Of a stretch of DNA of 64,000 bases, positions 25,150-34,879 are shown in pieces; positions within the stretch are counted from its first letter, which is position 1; every line of letters begins with the position of its first letter. The notes below the pieces were generated by a model. The model saw only the letters and a list, made by a program, of their open reading frames with translations, ran no database searches and had not been told where the DNA came from. Where the stretch lies: assembly GCA_028554795.2 (NCBI GenBank), contig CM068824.1, positions 159,767,630 to 159,831,629 on the forward strand. The letters run 5' to 3'. This DNA is from Sinohyriopsis cumingii (Eukaryota > Mollusca > Bivalvia > Unionida > Unionidae). Position numbers and translations under genes: made by a program.

Positions 25150-25710
25150 TATGTTGTTTATACACAAGAAAACTGGCAGCTTTCAAATCGTCTGATACTC
25201 CACAATCCTTTGATAACGGGATTCAGCAAAATAAAATTCACTTGGACCTAAATCAGGGCTTTACGGAGAGTGTAGCAAAGTTTTATGTGATGGTACGTTG
25301 TCATGGTGTAGAGGGCTACTTCGGATACCTGTGCTCGGATGGGTGGTTTCGTGGTGTTTTACAACATTTGAGCAACACTTTGGAGGCATACAAATATTCA
25401 GCGACACTAGCCGAGTCGGACGCTGAGCGACCTGGTCTTAGGCAATGAAAACTATGCATATAAAGCTCTTTTAACAGTCCCTCTACGTCGAACGACCTGC
25501 AATCTCTGCTCTTTTACTCTGAGCCAAACTGTACGATTGTCACTTGGGTCTAGTTCAAAACAGATAAATCAAAGTTTCATCACCTGTGTCAATCTCACAT
25601 TTGTCTGGTCATGTTTTTCATTTTGGGCTAGTAGTTGTTTGGAAGTTTCAATCCATGTCTGCCTTTGTGCTCATCTGGGTTACAGACATGAATGTTGGTG
25701 TGTAGGAAGA
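25150..25710 (-). pseudogene. Mariner-type transposase relic
   Basis: Minus strand. In one frame with stops the translation reads TGDETLIYLF (first catalytic Asp), later PLHHDNVPSHKTLLHSP (second Asp, HHDN.PSHK), then SPDLGPSEFYF (third-acid block, usually SPDLAP.DF). Order and spacing match mariner DD34D transposases. The third acidic position reads Glu rather than the usual Asp, but with four or more in-frame stops this may simply be decay. Confidence 0.75.
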
Positions 25711-26774
25711 ACTGTGTGATCACAGTGTGTAAAAATCTAATCGGAGATTTTATCCGATATTCTAAATTTTATGTGATGCCAAGGAGAGGTGAATGAGTGA
25801 CTTGCTGTTGTTACTATTATGGAGTTGATACCGACGAAGTTTGACCGAAATTACATTGGAAATCGATTGAGAACCGAAAGTAGACCCCCGAATTTACAAA
25901 TGTGTATCAGACCAGTTTGAAGCTAACCACGAGGCAGACAATGCAATCAGTTCATAGCAATTGAAATTATAACCTGAGGAAACCCATGGACAGTAGTTTC
26001 TTTCCTTGTGTTCTTTTCATATAGTTAGAAACAGTATGATTGCCCTTCGAAGTCCAAATAGCATCACATGGCGCACCTTTAATGGAAGACAGGATGGTTA
26101 ACTCTTGTGGTTTAGTTACGCTATGAGACCGTGCATGTTGATAATAATCGATACAGGGTTGTTATCAAATGTCAGCGGAAACTGTCATCCGATTTGTTTA
26201 ATGTTTAATGATGAATGACTTGAACATGAAAAGAATTATGATTAATATGTGCGTGTATAATATCCAATGAATTGGAAACATTAACATAATCCGCACGAAC
26301 CTAATAATGCAACAAATGAAAATACAAATAAACGACCTTACACAGTACAGGACAAATATGAATGATTCACAGTGATTTCACACGACGAAACGAATGATGT
26401 GTTTTACTCAAATAGTAAAAGATGTGGTACTTTACACGTATAGTAAAAGGTATTCACTCAGCTAGTGAAAAAATGAGGTATTTTACTCAAATAGTAAAAT
26501 GATGAAAACAAAGGGACATATATACCAAATATATTTACAATCCCAAAACACTGGGTGTTATAAACCCCCAAAAATTAGCCCACGGCTTAAATATCACATG
26601 TATGGAGTTACACTCTCCGTCACCAGCACACTTGGCTACCAGTCACACTGGTCAATCAAGCAGTCAGTATTCCATTTAGTCACCGACCACCATTCAATTT
26701 CTTGGTCACTCAAGCAATCAGCGCCCACCGATCGGCCAGCAACGCCCGATTACCTTCTACTCGACCAGCAACAC
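25711..26774. other. Gene-free stretch
   Basis: A short irregular repeat of AATAGTAAAA / TTTTACTCAAATAGTAAAA occurs at about 26400-26505. No gene recognised; the plus frame at 26499-26780 has no family signature. Confidence 0.4.
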
Positions 26775-26960
26775 TGTTAACTCAGCTCTACGGCTGCTGT
26801 GATTCAGCTCTACAGCTGCTATGGTCGACTTCTATGGTTAGCTCTAAAGCTGCTATGGTCAACGTCTATAGTTAGCTCTACAGTTGCTACCACGTCGACT
26901 CCGATCAACTCTACAGCTGCGACTCAGATCAGCTCTGCAGCTGCGAATCCGATCACTTGA
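26775..26960. repeat. About 30-bp GC-richer tandem repeat
   Basis: Roughly six to seven diverged units of CAGCTCTACAGCTGCTATGG followed by TCGACTCTATGG, with many AGCTG and GATCAGCTC motifs. Confidence 0.7.
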
Positions 26961-27832
26961 AAATACAGCTAACACCATGTACTATGCATGACACGGGCAT
27001 ATACGATAAACGTAAAGACGTTATATACAGTAACTAATACAGATTACATTATTGTCCCAATAATTACAAAACATTACACAGGTTCAGAAGTAACCCTACC
27101 CGTACCCGATAAGAATCTACGGTACTAAACGTTTCTTAAAAATGCAACTTTATATTGCTAAGTCACAAACAAGATAAGAAAATATTTGCATTTTACTACG
27201 TAAGCCGAAGCTACATAGAAAATATACAAAAATAAACGTGGTAGTACAATAGTTATAACTTGTACACATGAAATTAAAAAATAACTACAGATGAAGATGT
27301 GCAAGTCCTTAAAATAGACTGTCCACTGACAAGACGTTCCGTAATGTTTAGATTTAGACTTACGGTGATGCATTTTTACACAGACCATGTAGCCATAGAT
27401 CGTCTGTGCGCTGAAATCATTCCGTTCTTCCCATTGAAAGCACTTCGCACGTGCGGCATAGTATGAAACGAACTCACTGTTTCGAATTATTGTACAATAT
27501 ATTAGTACATAAATCACCCTCGGGTATCGTTGTACACAAAAAACGAAACTCGAGTACATGTATTTAATAAATAAAAGGATTTATACAATTAACAGTTCAC
27601 TCAGCTGAACTCGATTTAAACAGGATGGATATTCTTAGAAGATATTATCTCAGCTTAATAAAGCTTTTAAGAAGAATATAAGCTTTAAGTGCACACAAAA
27701 AGTCGATGATCAACAGAGATACGCATTGAATAGGCTTTGGGCAAACTGAATGTGATTGTTGCACGTAAAATATTGTTGACTGATTCAGAAAGTATAGTGT
27801 TACATCATCCGCCTCCTGCTAAAGAAAATAAC
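26961..27832. other. Gene-free stretch
   Basis: A 133-codon minus-strand frame at 27158-27559 is open but aromatic and hydrophobic throughout, with no recognisable domain. I do not call it a gene. Confidence 0.35.
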
Positions 27833-28022
27833 CGAACTGACTCCGTAGTTAGCGTGCCAGACTCGCAACCAGAAAGTTGCAAGGTCGAATCCTACTGTGG
27901 AATTTGTCCTGGTCGGTGTTTCAGGTTGTGTCCCTGGCAAAGCGGTTTGCTTCAGTTGCCACGGCACTAAATAAAGTTCGTGAGTGGCCGTAACGTAATA
28001 CACAAGACAAAGTCAATCCCTA
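27833..28022 (+). repeat. tRNA-derived SINE (family A), plus strand
   Basis: A tRNA-like head with CTCCGTAGTTAGCGTGCCAG and box B-like GGTCGAATCC, then the body CCCTGGCAAAGCGGTTTGCT and the tail CACGGCACTAAATAAAGTTC. The layout matches the copies at 6395-6576, 48590-48772 and 57925-58095. Confidence 0.65.
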
Positions 28023-28151
28023 CATTGCAAATCAAAATGGTGTTTATTAGTAAGGAAATGAATACAAGGTGAACTTGGATTAATTAGCTTCGAGGCATAG
28101 ACACAGACATCGGCAAGGACAAATTTAACTGAAAGTCGGATTTACAGAAAA

Positions 28152-28216
<65 letters not shown>
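28152..28216. repeat. (TA)n microsatellite
   Basis: About 32 TA units, followed by CATACATACAAACATA. Minus-strand Tyr-Ile frames across it are spurious. Confidence 0.97.
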
Positions 28217-28220
<4 letters not shown>

Positions 28221-28710
28221 CATACAAACATACAAACATACATTAAAAATAACCTGGCCTTTGAAGTGTTGGTGTAAAGCAACTTGATGTACCAATAGTA
28301 TTGGCATATAAAATTTTGATTTACCCATGGCGTATGAATACGCATAATGATGTTTTTATAGCTATTATACTCTCTAAACATGGATACGAATTTCTTGTAG
28401 TATTACATTTAAAAAGGAAAAAAATAACAAGAAAATGATTTTCTTGTAAAATATTTTTATAGAAACTAACATTTTTATACAACAAAAAAACAACAATACT
28501 CAGTCCAGGAAATAAATATTATTGAGCTCCACCCTGTGTCGTCTGCTGTCATCTCTGTCAACACTGCTGTTTCCAGTCTCTCCCTCTTGCAAAAATTAAA
28601 CACTGCAACTCTGTGGATAAAAGAAAACAATGATATCAGATAAGGAGCAAGATGATGAAGCAACATTTAATCTACTAAACTGTGAGTAAATTGGAGAGTT
28701 TGTTTGAGAC

Positions 28711-30134
28711 ATGGCTGATACATTTGTAAATGAAAATGATCATTGTGTTAGGGAAGACAGATTTGTACACCATGAGCCTGATGATATACTGAAATTTTTA
28801 GAAAGTAAGCAGAATGCAAACACTTTCAAAAAAGACACTTTTTGATGTAAGGCTAGTGACAGAATTCTTGCAGTAAAAAAAATGAATTCAGAAATTTACA
28901 TAAGATGCACCCGTCTTAATTGAATCAGCACCTGGCTTGTTTTATACTCAGTGTTAGGAGAAAAGATGGATCTGAGTTTGAACCAAACAGCTTAAGAAGT
29001 ATCATCAGCTCCGTTGATCGCCACCTTAAAATCAAGAAATATGCAAGTACAATCATGAGAGGAACAGACACAAATTTTGCATTAACAAGGGAAGCTCTTC
29101 GGGCTAAGCAAAAAGATTTAAAATCTAAAGGAAAAGGAAATAAACCCAATCGGAGTCAACCGATCACAGACGAAGAAATAAATGCCTTGTTTAGTAAAAA
29201 ACTAATGGGGATGGAAACACCTGAAGCCATTGTTAACATATTGTGGTTTAACAACTCTGTGCATTTTGGTTTGAGGGGAGTGACTGAACATTATAATATG
29301 AAATGGGGAGATGTTACACTAAAGAAAGATGTGAATGGCCTCGAGAGTCTTGAACTCAGTGAAAGGCAGACAAAAACAAGAACAGGAGACAATGTCAAGG
29401 ACATCAGGAATATTAATCCTAAGATGTATGAAAACAAAAACAACAAAGAGAGAGATCCACTTGCTATCTACTAACGGTATGCTGTGCTAAGACCAGCAGA
29501 CTTTTGTCAACGTGAAGATCCTTTCTATATTGCGCCCAACACTATGCCAATCTCAACGACAAACCCAAAATGGTTTAGGAAACAAGTCGTTGGAATTAAC
29601 AAAAACTTGGATGCATCATGAAAAAAATGAAAGAAAAGGCAAATATTACAGAAAGAAAGAAATTAACAAACACAAGTATCCGCAAGTACTTCATTCAAAA
29701 GTTAAGAGACAAAAACATTCCCCCAACTGATATCATCCAAATTTTAGGCCACAAAAACGTACAGTCTATAAACAGCTACTCCCAACATTAGTGAAAAACA
29801 ACAACAGACGTACTCCAATTATCTGAGCAACACCGGCCACCCAAGTAATGATGCTGTCAACCTCCACCCCCACAACAAAGAAATTTCCAACTGCACAACT
29901 GCAGACTGCAGTATATCAAGTTCCCAAACATGTAATATTCAGCAGAATCAGATTATCAGCAACCAGTTCTACGGATCAAACATCACCGTACAAGCTACGT
30001 TTGTTATGAACCTAACGGAAAACATGAACGAGATCCCTAACTGGGTCAACTTCTTTCAACAGGCGAATTCTCAAACAGGGCCCACACAGCGGAAAAGTAG
30101 GAGAATTATTGAAATTGACACTGACAGTCAGTAG
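28711..30134 (+). pseudogene. Crypton-type tyrosine recombinase (KIAA1958/ZMYM-like), decayed
   Basis: A tyrosine-recombinase gene of the Crypton/DUF3504 type, whose enzyme would insert circular DNA by strand exchange at short sites. The frame starts at ATG 28711 and is broken. Recognisable in order: an N-terminal acidic lead and FDVRLVTEF after a frameshift; FILSVRRKDGSEFEPNSLRS (28950-29000, core-binding region); the linker GKGNKPNRSQPITDEEI; the catalytic box I Arg in FGLRGVTEHYNMKWGDVTL (about 29268-29325); ERQTKTRTGDN; DPFYIAPNT; a helix IRKYFIQKLRDKNIPPTDII; and LGHKNVQSINSYS (29745-29783) with the catalytic His and nucleophilic Tyr. A Cys/Asn-rich tail ends QRKSRRIIEIDTD and TAG at 30132. 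There are at least three frameshifts and several stops. The longest surviving frame is 28920-29474. Dead copy, high confidence in family. Confidence 0.85.
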
Positions 30135-30580
30135 GAATAGCGAAATCTGAACATAAACGATATCAATGAAATGTGGTTAAGGTTAAATTGTTTAATTACC
30201 TATTGTTCCTTCATTATTTTGATGTTTCTGGCTCGAATCGTACTGTTGCTATAGATGCAATTGGCCGCCCTGTTACTGTTCATGACAACGAACGCTGCAA
30301 ATTCAATGTTTGCATGCACATTATTAAAACTATTTTGAATGTTAACTATCAGCCTTGTGTTTTCATTTCATTTAATATTGCTAAAGGAAACATATAGGAA
30401 TTAATATGAATGAAGTGTACAGGAAATTAAGAATCACTACAGAACTTCTTTTTGAGCGTACATACATGCGAGAGGTTGTGAAGAGTTCACTCCCCTAAAG
30501 TGTACTGTTTGTGGCCGTCAGTTTTATCTCCCATATAAAATGAAAACTTTGATGTGGTATAAATAAAATATATGTATAGT
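30135..30580. other. Sequence following the Crypton gene
   Basis: Probably the 3' flank or untranslated tail of the Crypton element. It contains no further domain, and no element terminus was identified. Confidence 0.35.
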
Positions 30581-30704
30581 ATGTACGCTGTATCAATGAT
30601 ATACCACTCGTTGTATAAATTTTTCATTAAAAGGAAACTAGGACAAGCCTCGTTTCCTTTTAATGAGAAATGTATACATCTCGTGGTATATCATTGATAC
30701 AGCG

Positions 30705-30709
<5 letters not shown>
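30581..30709. repeat. Perfectly placed 58-nt inverted repeat (foldback hairpin)
   Basis: Arm 1 (30581-30638) and arm 2 (30652-30709) are reverse complements with about 5 mismatches in 58 positions, separated by only 13 nt (30639-30651). Arm 1 starts ATGTACGCTGTATCAATGAT and arm 2 ends ATCATTGATACAGCGTACAT. The right arm runs straight into a CATA/TA microsatellite. This could be a small foldback element or a palindromic amplification product, or an RNA hairpin if transcribed. Confidence 0.93.
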
Positions 30710-30800
<91 letters not shown>

Positions 30801-30925
30801 TATATATATATATATAGATATATATAGATATATATAGATATATATATATATAGATATATATAGATATATATATATATATAGATATATATGTATATATATA
30901 TATATATGTGTATATATATATACAC
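30710..30925. repeat. Compound (CATA)n(TA)n(GATA-interspersed) microsatellite
   Basis: It starts with CATA units and continues as TA units interrupted by regularly placed GATATATATA blocks. The minus-strand Tyr-Ile frames across it are spurious. Confidence 0.95.
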
Positions 30926-31161
30926 GTTTTAGGTGCGTTGTGGGCAGTCATCCCGAAAGTGGGTTTACGGGAAGGACATGATATAGTTTACATTTCAAAT
31001 CAAAATACATATACATAGGTTGTATTTCTTACATAGTAATTATGTATATGTTGAAAATAAGTATATACACTTATGTTATAGTCCTATTCATGTTTTCGGT
31101 TCGTGGGCAGATATATATATTTCATGGGCAGTTTTGACCTTTAGGTTGAAGATGACAAAGT

Positions 31162-31286
31162 AACTGCCCAAAAATACGTTCACGAAGAACAAACATATAG
31201 CATTCTGCCCGTGAATACGGCCATGGGAACAATATATAGCGTACTGCCCACGAATACGTTCACAAGTAACAAATATATAGCATGAC
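31162..31286. repeat. About 41-bp tandem repeat, 3 copies
   Basis: Three units of the form CTGCCC...GAATACG, TTCAC...AACAAA, TATATAGC, with moderate divergence. Confidence 0.75.
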
Positions 31287-32751
31287 TTTCCGGTGTGCGC
31301 GCGCAAAATGGTTGTCAAGACACGACGATAAACATTAATCTATTAAAGCATCCTTTGCAATGGCCAGCGTACATATAGCGGACGTGAGGTTCGTTTTTCA
31401 CAGCTTGTTTGAAATAAATGGATGATTATATATCCAGTGTAACAACTTGTCTTGACAGCTTATGGATGCTAATGTTTGACATTTATTGTGAAGATGATTG
31501 TTCACTGCTTGTTGATGAATTCGTAGCTTCTGTTAATCGATGCTATAGCTCAATTTAACTGTCATACACTGATATGTTTAAGTCTGCTTGCACAGTTAAC
31601 TATGCAGAGTTATGGAAATATAACAAATTGGTTTTAATAACTTTCAGAGTTTGTTTTACTATTACTCAATATTTGTTTCAAGTACTATAAAGGCTGTGAT
31701 AGGTTGGGTGGCTTAGATTACAAATCAGGCCCTTCTCACTTGGGGGGGTGGGGGGTGGGTACTGCCCATTATGAATATTACTGGTCCTAGATGTCCAACC
31801 TGATATTTATGACATATAGGTTCAACATCTTACTGCCAGCAGAAATGGTGTTCTGTAGTATTTTTCCCAGTCAATAGTTTATGGATATATTATGTCATGT
31901 ACTATGCTTGTTTAATTCTCTCATCTCAGTTCTGACGTTACCATTGAATGCTATAATGTTCCCAGACATCCGGTATTCTTGGTTATTAAAATTATATATA
32001 TACACAGATAACTGAAGGTGAGTTCTCATTATTCCCTAACAATTGTAATTAGTGGGGCTGTAGCAATTGATGGTCTGAGAATTCAAGTTAACTGGTTCAA
32101 AACTTGGGTAAACAACAAACTGTTTTCTTCCTTTGACAGGCATCATAAAGTTTTGCATCTTTGTCTCTCTGATGACTGTGGTACACAAGTTACAGACTTT
32201 GCCTTAGAATGAGCCTGATTTTTGATACTTGTTACTGAATGGGGTGGGGTAGGGAAGTAACAAAATTATTAAAGGTGGAATGTATGCAAACCATGCTGGA
32301 AATAGATATGTGCCAGCAACTGCAACATGTAAGCTTCAATCAATTTGGAAACTATAAGCTTTATCCTGTAAATATTAACAGTTCACACCCTGTATAAAAG
32401 GTGATTTTGTGTTTGATTAACTGGAACTGTTAATTTATTATGTTAAGGAATTTATTGTTTTAACCCTAGTAAATGTAATATAATTAGGTCAAAAGTTCCA
32501 GTTTGTTTATTGTTTCCAGAGTTGATTATTGTAACTGGAAGAACCTGTTTCTAAGTGTTAAATGAAACGAAAGAGATATTGTTTACTCAAGTGATATAAA
32601 ATAAAAGTTTAAAATGAACTGAAAGAAATATTGTTTATTCAAGTGATACAAAATAAATGCAAAAGTGTATATTCATTAAGAAGTGTATTGTCAATTGCAA
32701 ATAAATGAAGATTTATCTTATTTTGTTCTTTACTTGTGTACAAAATTATAC
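31287..32751. other. AT-rich stretch without a clear gene
   Basis: A G-rich run lies at 31740-31760. A plus-strand frame at 32018-32212 might include a small exon (about 32053-32110), but the evidence is weak. Confidence 0.35.
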
Positions 32752-32917
32752 CTGGATTGGGCAATAATTACTTGGACTCCATTTGGAAAAGAAAAATCTA
32801 TATGTCCTAAATACCTAATGTTCATATCATAATGCTCTTTTAATGGATGATTATGCTTTTCAGCTGACGTTACCATATTGCCAAGTGAACTAATAGTATG
32901 GCCTTCGGTGTGGCCCA
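32752..32917 (-). CDS. Candidate exon of an unidentified host gene (minus)
   Basis: An open 166-nt minus segment is bounded by a plausible acceptor (ATGTGATTAG just upstream) and the donor CCAG/GTATAA. Its translation (GHTISSLGNMVTSAEKHNH, then HIDFSFPNGVQVIIAQS) has the composition of real protein rather than AT-rich noise. I do not recognise the family. There is no supporting partner exon nearby, so this stays a candidate. Confidence 0.3.
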
Positions 32918-33110
32918 CTAATCACATTTGTAAATGAATTATGCATACAATAGAGAAATAGCTCTTAAAATATCTTATGAGTTGAACAATCTGTGTACAC
33001 AAATAAACTTGAAGCAAATCTTTGAACTTGTATGCCACACATGCAAGTGAATTGGTGGTTTTCATATGTAACTTGTGTACTCTTATGGCTTTTGTCTATA
33101 TTACTTTTAG

Positions 33111-33243
33111 CCATTTCTATTCACACGCCAGAACACAACCTTTTTTGTCTGATTCAGGTACTAATGCAAAACTTATTTCAGCTGTAACTGAAGTATACAG
33201 AATTTTTCCTGACGTTGAGGCCTACTGTGTAGACAGTATAGCT
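33111..33243 (+). CDS. Candidate exon of an unidentified host gene (plus)
   Basis: A 133-nt segment with a strong acceptor (TATATTACTTTTAG) and a strong donor (GCT/GTAAGT). It is open in one frame as HFYSHARTQPFLSDSGTN followed by AKLISAVTEVYRIFPDVEAY. It ends in phase 0, which fits the candidate terminal exon at 34716. No family recognised. Confidence 0.35.
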
Positions 33244-33599
33244 GTAAGTCATCAAATCAAATGGAAGACAACAGTGTGCAGTTGAAGAAAATGATATATA
33301 CCCAGTACCATTTAGAGTTATCTTAAAGAAAAGTCACAATGCACACTGATACAAGTAGTTTTAGAAAATGCATTTGTTCCACATACATTTTAACTTAACC
33401 CAAAAGTTCAGTCTCTTGCCTAAAATTCAATCAGATGTATGCATTTATTCCATAAAACACAAAGATATAATGAACCAAATCATTTTCATTATTGAGTTAG
33501 GTAGTAGGCTATGTTAAAGAGTGCAATCACTTTATCGATTTTTTTTTCCATTACATTTTTATTTATTATAAAATGACATTTCTTAGTGGAGTGCTAGCA

Positions 33600-33965
33600 A
33601 CTGTAACTTGAGGAATATTTTGTACATGCTGGCCTAAGTGTCATGAATATACTGTGCTACATTTTGCTTTATTAGGTATAATACTATCATGAGACTTGCT
33701 TGATTAAATCCTGAATTTGTCAGTTACACTTACAAGTCCACTGGTAGAATTTAAAATCTGTGACAGTTTGGGAACTTTTTTGCAGTAACTGCAAATCACT
33801 TTGCCTTCACAGTCAATGAATTCAAGCCACTGATAATTGTCAAACCATTGTGACTGAAAATGTGATTGTCTCTTAGTTGTGTCCTATTTGATAATTTTGC
33901 TGCCACAGAGTCTGGATTGTGTCTCTGAAGAAATAGTTCATCTAGACTCTGTTGCAGTATTACAT
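33600..33965 (-). pseudogene. TTF/BED-type zinc-finger fragment (ZNF862/hAT-like)
   Basis: Minus-strand translation gives ELFLQRHNPDS, then after a frameshift FQSQWFDNYQWLEFIDCEGK and VICSYCKKVPK, then FRI(stop)SSKSHDSII. This follows the layout of the TTF-type zinc-finger domain in ZNF862-like and KIAA1586-like proteins (FQ..W...F.WL.Y....-..FC..C, then F....-..H..S..H). Such domains belong to domesticated or mobile hAT transposases. Stops and a frameshift indicate a relic. The transposase core was not found. Confidence 0.5.
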
Positions 33966-34715
33966 TTTATATGTTCAATTTAATGAATTTTCTTTCTTTG
34001 AATCATTCTTATGTCATAACTTGCGAAAATAGTTTAGTTAACAATATTTATTCAAACAGAAAAGATAACCTCACTTGACAAATCATCCTACTAAAGTGAT
34101 CATGGCATACACTTTTATCTTTGAAATTCAAATATTGCCCACTCGTTAATTAACATAACTAATATTGCACATTGAAGGTGGTCATATGTATCATCAGTTT
34201 TAAAAAAATAAAGACATAATACTATCATTTAATCACTGCATACAGGAAACAGACACTTGTGTCTGTAAAATGCCTTTCATTGGATTACTTTGGTTTATTA
34301 AAACCAAACAGCAATCCACTCAGGATTTTCTAGGATAGATACAGAGAATATATTATGGTCATTCAGAACGCTATCAATACATCAGACCAGATTGTTTTTA
34401 TTATTTAGGCAAAATAACTTAGTAAGTCAGATGGCAAACATGAGGATGGTGATAGGTTATGTGGAATTTGCATTGAATCATCTGATCCCAGAAGATTTGA
34501 TACAATGTCACTGGCTGTGGTAATCATCAAGTGCAGTTGCACGGCACCATAAGACTTATCAAGATACCATAAGCTAGAAAGATGAAGAAAAAGAAAAACG
34601 ATGACCCAAAGACAAATCCTGCAAACTGTGTGCAAAAATGATTCCACAGATTATAGATGAAAACTTTACTATATTTAGCTTCAAGATATTAATAAATTCG
34701 GATTACTTCCTCCAG

Positions 34716-34847
34716 TCTGCTACAGTAATTCATGCCCATTGCACTCATAAATTGATTATAGTCCTTGCAGTATTTTGTGTGGGCCACAATATTTTAATTG
34801 ATGCAGCTGATGCTCCATTCTTCAGTTCAGTGTTGATTCAAACATAG
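34716..34847 (+). CDS. Candidate terminal exon of an unidentified host gene (plus)
   Basis: The segment follows the acceptor ATTACTTCCTCCAG, is open in phase 0 for 43 codons (SATVIHAHCTHKLIIVLAVF and so on) and ends in TAG. AATAAA follows 27 nt later at 34874. The phase fits the candidate exon at 33111-33243. Function unknown; could be chance. Confidence 0.25.
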   Translation, partial: SATVIHAHCTHKLIIVLAVFCVGHNILIDAADAPFFSSVLIQT

Positions 34848-34879
34848 CAATGTCCCTTTGGGATGTGTGCATAAATAAA

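Noticed and set aside
27158-27559. A 133-codon minus-strand ORF as a gene
   Set aside because: No domain, hydrophobic and aromatic bias throughout, no promoter or polyadenylation context.
30638-30951. Tyr/Ile-rich minus-strand ORFs of 86-95 codons
   Set aside because: They are translations of the TA/GATA microsatellite; the same applies to frames at 19345, 20596 and 28125.
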